Positions 1 through 8,343 of a stretch of DNA of 64,000 nucleotides are shown here, in pieces. How positions within the stretch are numbered: the first letter of the stretch is position 1; the number at the start of each line of letters is the position of its first letter. This DNA comes from Sciscionella marina DSM 45152 (GTDB taxonomy: Bacteria; Actinomycetota; Actinomycetes; Mycobacteriales; Pseudonocardiaceae). The position numbers and the translations under genes are program-made. A model generated the notes under the pieces. That model had not been told where the DNA came from and ran no database searches. It worked only from the letters and a program-made list of their open reading frames with translations. Where the stretch lies: positions 1 to 64,000 of the forward strand of contig NZ_KB905390.1 in assembly GCF_000379465.1 (NCBI RefSeq), read 5' to 3'.

Positions 1-146
1 ACCACACCAGATGCGGTGGAAACACTAAACGCGAACAAAACGTAACAAGCTCTGCCCGCAACCACTATACGATTCTGAACCAACAACCCCCCAAGACCTG
101 CAGGTCTTGAGACAGGGTCGAAAACAAAAAAATGGTTCACGACTGT

Positions 147-264
147 TTCGGTGGTGATAGCGGTGCGGGAAACGCCCGGCCCCATTCCGAACCCGGAAGC
201 TAAGCCCACCAGCGCCAATGGTACTGCACCCGCCAGGGTGTGGGAGAGTAGGACACCGCCGAAC
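147..264 (+). rRNA. rrf: 5S ribosomal RNA
   Basis: About 118 nt. The ends (ttcggtggt near 147 and accgccgaa near 264) pair to form helix I, and the internal stretch with 'ccattccgaacccggaag' is the conserved 5S core. The sequence before it (1-146) looks like the 23S-5S spacer of an rRNA operon whose 16S and 23S genes lie left of the window. A strong terminator follows at 274-314. The exact ends may be off by one or two bases. Confidence 0.95.
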
Positions 265-273
265 ACAAACTGA

Positions 274-314
274 AAAGGCCCGGTTCAACGGATTGTCCGT
301 TGAACCGGGCCTTT
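274..314 (+). terminator. rRNA operon terminator
   Basis: A perfect 19-bp inverted repeat (274-292 and 296-314) with a 3-nt loop, beginning AAAGGCCCGG and ending CCGGGCCTTT. It lies just after the 5S rRNA and is followed by a T-rich stretch. This is the expected intrinsic terminator for the rRNA operon. Confidence 0.9.
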
Positions 315-521
315 CTTATTCGTGCCTTTCGCTGTTCAAGCCTTGACGAATACACCACAGTGACCAGAGCGGCGCGGGACCGGTACAGACACCATCGGTA
401 GTCTCCGGTCACCCACAGGCCGATGAGCAGCTCTACCTCGGGTGACGCGTGGATAACGCCTCCCCACCAAATTGGCGGCCGCCGAACGGGTCCTTGCGGT
501 CAAGACTTACCCTGCTATTCC

Positions 522-1271
522 GTGACCCCGTTGCTGATAGTCCAGCCGGACGCGACGGACCCAGCAGGTCCGCTCGCCGACTGGCTCACCGAGGCCGGCG
601 CAGAACTGACGGTGTGCCGGCCCTTCGCGGAGGACCAGGTTCCCGCGGATCTCGAAGGATTCTCCGGGCTGGTCGTGCTCGGTGGAGCCATGGGTGCGCT
701 GGACGATGAACAGTATCCGTGGCTGGCGAAGGTACGCGCACTCCTGTCCTCGGCGGTGGCGAACCGGGTGCCGACGCTGGCGATCTGTCTCGGCGCCCAG
801 CTGCTGGCGGTGGCCACCGGCGGTCGTGTCCGAGAGATGCCGGAAGGAGCGGAGTCGGGTCCCTCACTGGTGGCGAAGCGGGACGCGGCCAATCAGGACC
901 CGCTCTGGGCGGAGCTGCCGTTCACCCCGGACGTGATCCAGTTCCACCGGGACGAGATCACCGCACTGCCCGGTTCGGCGCAGCTGCTCGCCGCGGCACC
1001 ACGGTGTACGAACCAGGCGTTCCGGGTCGGGCAGTCGGGATACGCGACCCAGTTCCACATCGAGACCACCCCGCGGATCGTGCTCGACTGGGCAGCAGAG
1101 GCTCCGGAGGGTGCGGCCGCGGCGCGGGCGGGGACGCTGGACCCAGAATACCTTGCCACGGTGCACGAATATCTGACCGAGACCTGGCGGCCGTTCGCCG
1201 CCCGATTCGTCCGACTGGCCGCAGGCGAGCTCGAGCCCGCCTCTTCACGGATATCGATTCCGCTGGTATGA
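522..1271 (+). CDS. Class I glutamine amidotransferase (GMP-synthase-like)
   Basis: A stand-alone class I amidotransferase domain of about 249 aa. The nucleophile is Cys89 in A-I-C-L-G-A-Q, and the His-Glu pair of the triad is H179/E181 in Q-F-H-I-E-T. The loop G-G-A-M-G near residue 55 supplies the oxyanion region. The reading frame stays open upstream to 423, but the GTG at 522 places the first beta strand (LLIVQP) at the N-terminus as usual in this family, so I choose it. No synthetase partner adjoins, so the ammonia acceptor cannot be deduced; a gamma-glutamyl hydrolase-like role is possible. It stands alone between the rRNA operon and the phosphate transporter. Confidence 0.8.
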   Translation: MTPLLIVQPDATDPAGPLADWLTEAGAELTVCRPFAEDQVPADLEGFSGLVVLGGAMGALDDEQYPWLAKVRALLSSAVANRVPTLAICLGAQLLAVATGGRVREMPEGAESGPSLVAKRDAANQDPLWAELPFTPDVIQFHRDEITALPGSAQLLAAAPRCTNQAFRVGQSGYATQFHIETTPRIVLDWAAEAPEGAAAARAGTLDPEYLATVHEYLTETWRPFAARFVRLAAGELEPASSRISIPLV

Positions 1272-1311
1272 CTTTCCGTGCACAGTCCATAACAGTCGGA
1301 CGGAGGTCCGC

Positions 1312-2472
1312 ATGGACTACTCGCTGATCATCATCGTCGTGATCACGGCGCTCGCCTTCGATTTCACCAATGGCTTTCACGATACGGCGAATGCCATGGC
1401 GACCTCGATCGCGACGGGGGCGCTGCGACCGAAGTTCGCGGTGGGCCTTTCCGCGGTGCTCAATCTCGTCGGGGCGTTCCTTTCGGTCGAGGTGGCGCGC
1501 ACGATCTCCTCCGGGATCGTCGCCGAACGGGTCGTGACCCCGAATGTGGTGTTCGGTGCGCTTGTCGGCGCGATCCTGTGGAACCTGGTCACCTGGTACT
1601 TCGGGTTGCCCTCGAGCTCCTCGCACGCGCTGTTCGGCGGGCTGATCGGGGCGGCCTGGGTCGCGGCGGGCACCGGGGCGGTGCACTTCGGCGCGATCGT
1701 GGAGAAGATCCTGCTCCCCGCGCTCGCCGCTCCGGTCGTTGCCGGTCTGGCCACGGTGTGCGGAACCGCTCTGGTGTACCGGATGACCCGCGGAGTGAGC
1801 GGGAATGTGCGCACCCGCGGGTACCGCTGGGGACAGATCGCCTCGGCCTCGCTGGTCTCCCTCGCGCATGGCACCAACGACGCGCAGAAGACGATGGGGG
1901 TGATCACGCTGACGCTGGTGTCGATGAACGCGCTCCCCACCGGTGCGGCGCCGCCCACCTGGGTGATCGTCTCGGCGGGTGCGGCGATCGCGCTCGGCAC
2001 CTACCTCGGCGGCTGGCGGATCATCAAGACGGTGGGCACCGATGTCACCGATATCGAGGCACCCCAGGGTTTCGTGGCGCAGACCGGCTCCACCGCGGTG
2101 ATCCTGGCTTCGGCGCACCTCGGATTCGCGCTGTCCACCACACACGTGGTCTCCGGCGGCATCGTCGGCTCCGGGGTCGCCCGCGGGGCGCGCGCGGTGC
2201 GCTGGGGCATCGTCGGCCGGATGGTCGCCGCCTGGGCGATCACGCTGCCCGCCGCGGCGCTCGTCGGTGCGCTCGCCGGTTATGTGGCCGAGCTGGGCAC
2301 CGGCGGGTTCATCACGGTCGGACTGGTCGGGCTGGCGATCGCGATCCTGCTGTTCGTGCTCGCCAGGCGCAGCAAGGTCGGCGCGGACACCTTCGCGAAG
2401 GACAGCATGACCCGCACCAAGTCGAAGTCGAAGTCGAAGAAGGACGACAAGGACGTGCCGCTGGCCGCGTAG
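1312..2472 (+). CDS. pit: Inorganic phosphate transporter, PiT family
   Basis: A 386-aa membrane protein of the PHO4/PiT family, which imports phosphate by ion symport. Both family signatures are present: FTNGFHDTANA near residues 18-28 and SLAHGTNDAQK near 183-193, in the two inverted halves. Around ten hydrophobic segments run through the protein. The last 20 residues are a lysine/serine-rich cytoplasmic tail (repeated Ser-Lys) unlike the core. An excellent ribosome site (GGAGGT) precedes the ATG. No PhoU-like DUF47 accessory gene is adjacent, although one often accompanies Pit in bacteria. Confidence 0.93.
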   Translation: MDYSLIIIVVITALAFDFTNGFHDTANAMATSIATGALRPKFAVGLSAVLNLVGAFLSVEVARTISSGIVAERVVTPNVVFGALVGAILWNLVTWYFGLPSSSSHALFGGLIGAAWVAAGTGAVHFGAIVEKILLPALAAPVVAGLATVCGTALVYRMTRGVSGNVRTRGYRWGQIASASLVSLAHGTNDAQKTMGVITLTLVSMNALPTGAAPPTWVIVSAGAAIALGTYLGGWRIIKTVGTDVTDIEAPQGFVAQTGSTAVILASAHLGFALSTTHVVSGGIVGSGVARGARAVRWGIVGRMVAAWAITLPAAALVGALAGYVAELGTGGFITVGLVGLAIAILLFVLARRSKVGADTFAKDSMTRTKSKSKSKKDDKDVPLAA

Positions 2473-2494
2473 CGGCGCAGTAGTGTGGTCGGTG

Positions 2495-5446
2495 ATGAAC
2501 GAACGCAGGCGTGGGGTTCCCTCGCCGGCGCGGTTCGGGCTCACCGACGCGAGCTCGGAGACCGAGCTGCGTGCCGCGGGATGGTGGGATGACACTGGGC
2601 CGGTGCCTCCGGCGCACCCGGTGCTCACCGCGCTCGCCCGGGCAGCGGACCCCAACCTCGCGCTGCGCGCCCTCGACCGGCTGCGCACCGCGGCAGGGGA
2701 CGAGTGGCCGAGGCTCTCCGAGTGGCTGACCGATTCCGCGCGGTTCCGTGGCCGGCTGTTCGGGGTGCTCGGGGCCTCGACTGCGCTCGGCGACCATCTC
2801 GTGGCCAACCCGGAGCAGTGCGCCTGGCTGCGCGCCGCGGACCCGGCCGATCCGGACGAGGTGCTCGCGAACGCCCTGCGGGACACCGCGGGCCCGGCCG
2901 CGATCGCCGCGCTGCGCTCCTGCTACCGGGGCCTGCTCGCGGGGATCGCCGCCGAGGACCTCGCAGGCACGGTGGAACCGGAGCTGCGCACCCCGAGCCT
3001 CGAGGAGACCATGGCGGCCCTCACCGGACTCGCCGAGGCGGTACTGCGGACCGCCCTGGAGCTGGCGCGCGCCGAGCACGCCGAGGCCGAACCCTGCTCG
3101 CTCGCGGTGATCGCCATGGGCAAATGCGGTGGGCGTGAACTGAACTACGTCTCCGATGTGGACGTGGTCTTCGTCGGCGAGGGTGATCTGCCCAGCGCGA
3201 CCAAACTGGCCAGCACCATGATCCGGATCGCGAGCGCGGCGGCCTTCGAGGTGGACGCCGCCCTGCGGCCCGAGGGCAAGGCCGGTGCGCTGGTCCGCAG
3301 CCTCGATGGGCACATCGCCTACTACGAGAAATGGGCGCGCACCTGGGAGTTCCAGGCCCTGCTCAAGGCGCGGCCGGTGGCCGGGGACACCGAGCTCGGC
3401 CAGCGCTACCTGGACGCGGTGTACCCGATGGTCTGGCAGGCCGCGGACCGGGAGAACTTCGTGACCGATGTGCAGTCCATGCGCCGCCGCGTCGAGGAGC
3501 ACATCCGGCCGGACTTCCGGGAACGGGAGATCAAGCTCGGCAGGGGCGGGCTGCGGGATGTGGAGTTCGCCGTGCAGCTGCTCGAGCTGGTGCACGGCCG
3601 CACGGACGAAGACATCCGCAGGCAGTCCACCATGGACGGGCTGCGCGCGCTCGGTGCGGGCGGTTATGTGGCCCGGACCGATGCCGCCGAGCTCGCCGAG
3701 TCCTATGCCTTCCTCCGCCTGCTCGAGCACCGGCTGCAACTGGAGAAGATGCGCCGCACGCACGTGTTCCCGGCCGAGGACGACCTCGAGGGGCTGCGCT
3801 GGCTCGCCCGTTCCGCGCGCATCACCCCGGTACGCGGCAAGGACATGCCGGCCAGCCTGCTCGCCCAGTTCCGCACGCACGCGGCCCGGATACGCAGGCT
3901 GCACGAGAAGCTGTTCTACCGGCCGCTGCTGGATGCCGTTTCCCGGGTGCCGACCGAAGACCTGCGGCTGACCACCGACCAGGCCGTGCGCAGGCTCGCG
4001 GCACTCGGCTTCGCCGCACCGGACGGCGCGCTGCAGCACATCAACGCGCTCACTTCCGGGGTCTCCCGGCGCTCCTCGATCCAGTCCACTCTGCTTCCCG
4101 CGCTGCTCGGCATGTTCGCGGACACCCCGGACCCGGACGGCGGGCTGCTCGCCTACCGCAAGGTCTCCGATGCGCTCGCCGAAACCCCGTGGTACCTGCG
4201 CTTCCTGCGAGACGAAGGCACCGTCGCGCAGCGGTTCGTCTACCTGCTCGGCACCGCGAAGCTCATCCCCGATCTCGCGGTGCGCGCCCCGGAGACCCTG
4301 CGACTGCTCGCGAACGACAGCGCGCTCGTCGCGCGCGCCCCCGAGGAAGTCACCGCGGCCATGCGCAGCGCGGTCGCCAGGCACGGGCTGCTCACCAATG
4401 CCGTCTCCGCGGCGCGTTCGCTGCGCCGCCACGAGCTGCTGCGCATCGCCTGCGCCGATCTGCTCGGCATGATCGAGACGGAGACCGTGTGTGCGGCGCT
4501 GTCCACCGTGTGGATCGCGGTGCTGCAGGCCGTGCTCTACACGGTGGACCGCGCCGAATCGGTCGCCGCCGACGGCAGGAAAGCCACGATCGCGGTGATC
4601 GGTATGGGGCGAATCGGTGGCCGGGAACTGGGCTACGGTTCGGATGCCGACGTGCTGTTCGTGTGCCGCCCGCTGGAGGGGGCCGCGGACCGGGACGCGG
4701 TCAGGTACGCCTCGCGGGTCGCCGAAACCGTGCGCAGGCTGCTGGGCTCTCCTTCGCAGGATCCGCCGCTGCAGGTGGACGCCGATCTGCGCCCGGAGGG
4801 CAAGGCGGGCCCGCTCGTGCGCACCCTTTCCGGATATCGCGGCTACTACGAGAAATGGGCGGACACGTGGGAATTCCAGGCCCTGCTGCGCGCCCGGCCC
4901 ATCGCGGGCGATGAGGAACTCGGCGCGGAATTCCTCGCGATCGCCGACCGGCACCGGTACCCGGAAGACGGTATCGGTACCGCGCGGGCCACCGAGATCC
5001 GGCGGATGAAGGCGCGGGTGGAGAACGAACGCCTGCCGCGCGGCACCGATCCGTCCACCAACACCAAGCTCGGCAAGGGCGGACTGTCCGATGTGGAATG
5101 GCTGGTGCAGCTGCTCCAGCTCGAACACGCCGGCCGGGTACCGGAGCTGCGCACCCCGTCGACGATCGAGGCACTGCGTGCGGCCCAGGACGCCGGGCTC
5201 ATCGAGGAGCCGGATGCCGAGGCGCTGCTCGAGGCGTGGCTGCTCGCCACCAAGGCGCGCAATGCCACCATGCTCGTGCGGGGCAAGCAAAGTGATCAGT
5301 TGCCCCGCGCCGGACGGGAACTGACCGCGGTGGCCGGCGTGTGCGGTTTCGAGAATTTCGACGATCCCGGTGAGTTCCTGGATCACTACAAACGGACGGC
5401 GCGGCACGCGCGCGAGGTTTTCGAGCGGCTGTTCTACGACGCGTGA
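2495..5446 (+). CDS. glnE: Bifunctional glutamine synthetase adenylyltransferase/deadenylase
   Basis: About 983 aa, full length for GlnE. Two nucleotidyltransferase domains are visible, each with the Gly-Gly-Arg-Glu-Leu...Ser-Asp-[AV]-Asp pattern: near residues 207-230 (GGRELNYVSDVDVVF) and near 703-725 (GGRELGYGSDADVLF). One half adenylylates and the other deadenylylates the glutamine synthetase tyrosine. Its target glnA is in the same window (16991-18433), which carries the modifiable tyrosine. GTG codons at 2483 and 2492 precede the ATG at 2495 in frame; the ATG is chosen but not certain. The stop of pit is only about 20 bases upstream, so co-transcription is possible. Confidence 0.95.
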   Translation: MNERRRGVPSPARFGLTDASSETELRAAGWWDDTGPVPPAHPVLTALARAADPNLALRALDRLRTAAGDEWPRLSEWLTDSARFRGRLFGVLGASTALGDHLVANPEQCAWLRAADPADPDEVLANALRDTAGPAAIAALRSCYRGLLAGIAAEDLAGTVEPELRTPSLEETMAALTGLAEAVLRTALELARAEHAEAEPCSLAVIAMGKCGGRELNYVSDVDVVFVGEGDLPSATKLASTMIRIASAAAFEVDAALRPEGKAGALVRSLDGHIAYYEKWARTWEFQALLKARPVAGDTELGQRYLDAVYPMVWQAADRENFVTDVQSMRRRVEEHIRPDFREREIKLGRGGLRDVEFAVQLLELVHGRTDEDIRRQSTMDGLRALGAGGYVARTDAAELAESYAFLRLLEHRLQLEKMRRTHVFPAEDDLEGLRWLARSARITPVRGKDMPASLLAQFRTHAARIRRLHEKLFYRPLLDAVSRVPTEDLRLTTDQAVRRLAALGFAAPDGALQHINALTSGVSRRSSIQSTLLPALLGMFADTPDPDGGLLAYRKVSDALAETPWYLRFLRDEGTVAQRFVYLLGTAKLIPDLAVRAPETLRLLANDSALVARAPEEVTAAMRSAVARHGLLTNAVSAARSLRRHELLRIACADLLGMIETETVCAALSTVWIAVLQAVLYTVDRAESVAADGRKATIAVIGMGRIGGRELGYGSDADVLFVCRPLEGAADRDAVRYASRVAETVRRLLGSPSQDPPLQVDADLRPEGKAGPLVRTLSGYRGYYEKWADTWEFQALLRARPIAGDEELGAEFLAIADRHRYPEDGIGTARATEIRRMKARVENERLPRGTDPSTNTKLGKGGLSDVEWLVQLLQLEHAGRVPELRTPSTIEALRAAQDAGLIEEPDAEALLEAWLLATKARNATMLVRGKQSDQLPRAGRELTAVAGVCGFENFDDPGEFLDHYKRTARHAREVFERLFYDA

Positions 5447-5449
5447 CGA

Positions 5450-6256
5450 TCAGACAAGCTTGCGGCGCAACAGGATCCGCACCCGCATATCCCACAGATA
5501 GCCGTTGAACGGGAACCTGCGCAGGATCGGTGGAAGCGGCCGGGTGAGGGTGCCGATCAGGCCGATCAGCCGTTCGAATCGCTGCTGTTTGCGCGCGTTC
5601 CACGGCAGGCCCAGCTGCTCGCGGAACGGTTCGGGTAGAAAGCCCGTGGTGACGAACCTGTTGAAATCACCGAGCATCTTCCCGAACGGTTTCGGCATGA
5701 ACTCGAACATGATCAGCTTGTACAGGTACTCCTGCACGAGTTCGTCGATCTCGATCCGCGACATCCCGTCCTGCCAGTACTTCTCGAACTCCTCGCGGTC
5801 GGCGGGCCACATCTCGGCGGGCACCTGCAGCGTGGTGCCAAGCGTCGCGGCCTCCTGGTAGATGTGCTCGGGAACCTGCACACCCTTGTTCAGGAGCCGG
5901 AAAGTGTCCTCGACACCTTTATACAGGCAGGCGGCGACCCAGAGCTGTAGTTCCCGGTCGAAGGCGTTGTAGCGCACCGGATCGCCGGGGCGGGAGTGCA
6001 CATCGCGGTGCGAGGCGTTCGTAGCCTCCCGGTAGAGCCGCCGCTCCTTCTCGGTTCCGGAGATCGCGACCGAGAGATAGGTCAGCGTGGTGCGCAGTCG
6101 TTTGATCGGGTGCCGGAACAGCTGTCCGCTCTGCACCCGGCTCTCCGCGACACCGTGCCCGACGGGAAGCATCGCCAGCTGCATGATCACGTTCGCCGTT
6201 GCCCCGAGCAGGGCGGCGCCGTGCACCGTGTCCAGCAGTCTCTTCGGCTCGCGCAC
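5450..6256 (-). CDS. MpaB/rubber-oxygenase-like DUF2236 protein
   Basis: A 268-aa protein of the oxygenase MpaB family (DUF2236; related to latex-clearing protein Lcp and fungal MpaB), generally heme-linked oxygenases or hydrolases. Family-like stretches include the N-terminal region with GATANVIMQLA, the central FDRELQLWVAACLYKG segment and the C-terminal PFREQLGLPW. No signal peptide is apparent. It converges on glnE with only 3 bases between stops, and is divergent from the TetR gene at 6307. The shared upstream region holds an imperfect palindrome, so repression by that TetR is likely. The substrate is unknown. Confidence 0.82.
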   Translation of the reverse strand: MREPKRLLDTVHGAALLGATANVIMQLAMLPVGHGVAESRVQSGQLFRHPIKRLRTTLTYLSVAISGTEKERRLYREATNASHRDVHSRPGDPVRYNAFDRELQLWVAACLYKGVEDTFRLLNKGVQVPEHIYQEAATLGTTLQVPAEMWPADREEFEKYWQDGMSRIEIDELVQEYLYKLIMFEFMPKPFGKMLGDFNRFVTTGFLPEPFREQLGLPWNARKQQRFERLIGLIGTLTRPLPPILRRFPFNGYLWDMRVRILLRRKLV

Positions 6257-6282
6257 CTCGCACCGCCAATCTGCGAACGACC

Positions 6283-6304
6283 GTATGCAGATATATACTC
6301 ATAC
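6283..6304. promoter_or_regulatory. Candidate TetR operator between divergent genes
   Basis: A 22-bp imperfect palindrome with perfect 5-bp ends (GTATG...CATAC) and a central ATATAT; 16 of 22 positions match the reverse complement. It lies in the 50-bp gap between the MpaB-like gene and the TetR gene, ending just before the GTG start of the regulator, as expected for an autoregulated TetR operator. The assignment rests on position and symmetry only. Confidence 0.5.
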
Positions 6305-6306
6305 CC

Positions 6307-6951
6307 GTGACGAGCTGTCAAGATCAGGCCCCGCTGCGCACCTACGGCGGCGTGCGCGGTTCCGAGCGCAGGTCAGCGCGCCGGGAGCGGTTCATCGATG
6401 CCGGGCTCGAACTGCTCGGCACCGGGGAGAACGCGCTCACCGTGCGCGGGGTGTGCAAGCAGGCCGGGCTCGCCGCGCGCTATTTCTACGAGAGCTTCAC
6501 CGATCGCTCCGCGCTCGAGCAGGCGGTCTACGACCATGTGGTCGGGCTGGTCGCCGAATCGACCCTGGCCGCCGTCGCCGAGGCGGGGGCGGGCACCCGG
6601 GCGAAGGTCACCGCGGGCGTCGGCCGGATCATCGGGCTGATCGGGGACGATCCGCGGCTGGGCCGCCTGCTGTTCTCTACCGCGCTCGCGGGCGAATCCT
6701 TCGCGGTGCAGCGCGGCGAATCCGCCCGGTTGTTCGCCGGACTGCTCGGTCAGCAGGCGCGCGAACACTACGGCGAGCAGGAAAGCGCCGAACTCGCCGT
6801 GACGGCGCTGAATGTCGAGGCCGAGTTCGCCGTCGGCGGATTCGCGCAGGTGCTGACCGCCTGGCTGGAAGGCGGGCTGGAGCTGTCCCGCGCCGAACTC
6901 GTGGCGCACTGCACCGAGTTGTTCCTGCGGCTATCGTCGGAGCATGGGTGA
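6307..6951 (+). CDS. TetR-family transcriptional regulator
   Basis: About 214 aa. The N-terminal helix-turn-helix reads as a TetR type: RERFIDAGLELL, then LTVRGVCKQAGLAARYFYESFTDRSALEQAV (residues about 20-70), where 'xxYFYxxFxDrxxL' is the recognition-helix signature. The C-terminal ligand domain has no recognisable specificity. The reading frame is open further upstream, but the GTG at 6307 gives the normal N-terminal length and follows the candidate operator. The 3' end overlaps the acetyltransferase start by 8 bases, suggesting translational coupling. It probably controls itself and the divergent MpaB-like gene. Confidence 0.88.
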   Translation: MTSCQDQAPLRTYGGVRGSERRSARRERFIDAGLELLGTGENALTVRGVCKQAGLAARYFYESFTDRSALEQAVYDHVVGLVAESTLAAVAEAGAGTRAKVTAGVGRIIGLIGDDPRLGRLLFSTALAGESFAVQRGESARLFAGLLGQQAREHYGEQESAELAVTALNVEAEFAVGGFAQVLTAWLEGGLELSRAELVAHCTELFLRLSSEHG

Positions 6952-7501
6952 GAACAAGGAACGGATGCTGCGCGGCGAGCTGTATCAGGACAAAGACCCC
7001 GAGCTGGTCGCCGAACGCAGACGGTGCCAGGAACTGCTCGACGAGTTCAATGCCACCCGCGCGGGTCAGGAAAATGAACGCGAGGCGATTCTGCGCAAAC
7101 TGCTCGGCGGACTCGGTGAGGGTTCCTGGATCATGCCGCGTTTCCAGTGCGACTACGGATCGCTGATCACCATGGGGCGCAACAGTTTCCTCAACTACGA
7201 CTGCATCCTGATGGACGGTGCGCCGATCACCATCGGCGACGACTGTTCGATCGGCCCGCGCACCCAGCTGGTGACCGCGCTGCATCCGGTATCCGATCAC
7301 GAGATGCGCCGGAATCGTTGGGAGACAACGGCTCCGATCAGCATCGGGGACAACGCCTGGTTCGGCGCCGCGGTGATCGTCTGCCCCGGGGTGAGTATCG
7401 GATCGAACACCGTGATCGGCGCGGGAAGCGTTGTCACCAAAGACATTCCCGATGCGGTGTTCGCCGCGGGAAATCCGGCGCGGATCATCCGGGAGCTCTA
7501 G
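6944..7501 (+). CDS. Maltose/galactoside O-acetyltransferase family (left-handed beta helix)
   Basis: A 185-aa hexapeptide-repeat acetyltransferase resembling Maa/LacA/NodL. The N-terminal Maa domain ([16 protein letters not shown]) is followed by hexapeptide turns such as [30 protein letters not shown] and [15 protein letters not shown]. The catalytic histidine is most likely in [10 protein letters not shown]. It would transfer acetyl from acetyl-CoA to a sugar hydroxyl. It overlaps the tetR gene by 8 bases and so is in the same operon. The P-loop kinase pseudogene starts one base after its stop. Confidence 0.9.
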   Translation: MGENKERMLRGELYQDKDPELVAERRRCQELLDEFNATRAGQENEREAILRKLLGGLGEGSWIMPRFQCDYGSLITMGRNSFLNYDCILMDGAPITIGDDCSIGPRTQLVTALHPVSDHEMRRNRWETTAPISIGDNAWFGAAVIVCPGVSIGSNTVIGAGSVVTKDIPDAVFAAGNPARIIREL

Positions 7502-7502
7502 A

Positions 7503-7882
7503 ATGGCACCGGTTCTCGTATGGATCAACGGCCCGTTCGGTGGCGGGAAAACCCAGACGGCCTTCGAACTGCACCGGCGGTTGTCCGGAAGTATGGTCAG
7601 CGAATCATCGTGCCCATGACGCTCATGGTGGGGGACTACTTCGAGGAGATCATCGGCAAACTGCGCGCCGACCCCTGGGCGCTTTCCCAGGTCGACCGTT
7701 GTCGGGATGCTTTGGGGGACAAGCGGTTCGCCGAACACCTGCACATCGATGAGCTGTCGATCCCACAGGTCGCGGAACGGTTCGCTGCCGGGATCGGGCG
7801 GACCCTGTTACCCGCGGCCGGGCCACTGCGAAACCTGGTCGAACGGGCCAAGACCGGGATCCGGCCCATCCGGTCAGGCTGA
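7503..7882 (+). pseudogene. Decayed P-loop kinase (TmrB-like AAA ATPase)
   Basis: The first frame begins [20 protein letters not shown], a good Walker A, then HRRLSGSMV, and stops at 7619. The remaining family sequence continues in the next frame: [24 protein letters not shown], then WALSQVDRCRDALGDKRFAEHL to the stop at 7882. In intact tunicamycin-resistance-like kinases of this type, roughly 40 residues lie between GSMV and the IIVPMTL strand, and about 30 more between the EIIGKLRAD helix and the W-A-x-x-Q-V-D-R-C segment. Both are missing. I infer two internal deletions, the first also shifting the frame. The product cannot be functional. Confidence 0.8.
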
Positions 7883-7890
7883 AACCGGCG

Positions 7891-8196
7891 TCATTCCTCG
7901 GGACCGAGCGTGGCGAACAGCCTGCGTGCTTCGTCGAAGCCGAACGCGTCGCGGGCCTGTTCGCCGAGTTCGCGGATCGCCACCGGATCCTTGATGCCGT
8001 GGAAGAGCCGCATCGCCGCCTCGATGATCTGCTCCTGCCGGGTGGACAGTTCGTGCGCGTGCGCCTCGCGGTAGCGCCGGAACTGTTCCATCCACAGCGC
8101 GTCCTGTTCGTGTTCGGTGAGGCTGCCGTACCACTGCCGCCGCTGCTCCAGCGAGCCTGCCGTGAACTCGTCATAGCTTCGAGGTGGCTGTTCCAT
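7891..8196 (-). CDS. Small conserved hypothetical (fulvocin-C-related-like)
   Basis: A predicted 101-aa soluble, charged, helical protein starting MEQPPRSYDEF and ending ARRLFATLGPEE. The composition and C-terminal 'FG-x-x-EAR-x-LFA-x-LGP' ending recall small actinobacterial proteins labelled 'bacteriocin fulvocin C-related', but I hold that loosely. The frame is open far upstream; the ATG at 8196 is chosen because the upstream extension is an antisense shadow of the ClC channel gene. It converges on the kinase pseudogene and is divergent from the channel. Function unknown. Confidence 0.6.
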   Translation of the reverse strand: MEQPPRSYDEFTAGSLEQRRQWYGSLTEHEQDALWMEQFRRYREAHAHELSTRQEQIIEAAMRLFHGIKDPVAIRELGEQARDAFGFDEARRLFATLGPEE

Positions 8197-8343
8197 GGGG
8201 GCAGCGTAATCGCGGTGGCGATCCCGGTCACTGTGATCGCCGGACATGGCGCGCACCGTTCCCGGAGCCAGGGGCTGACCAGGCAGAACGCCGACACCCC
8301 ACGGTTGCTCGGCTTCCGGCTCCCGCTCCCCGCCGGTGGCAGA

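Noticed and set aside
958-2886. Very long minus-strand open frame
   Set aside because: Antisense shadow of the amidotransferase, pit and glnE genes; low-complexity Arg/His/Asp composition. The same applies to 2312-5407, 19870-21150, 22417-24285 and 30970-33789 beyond the real PPA1309 end.
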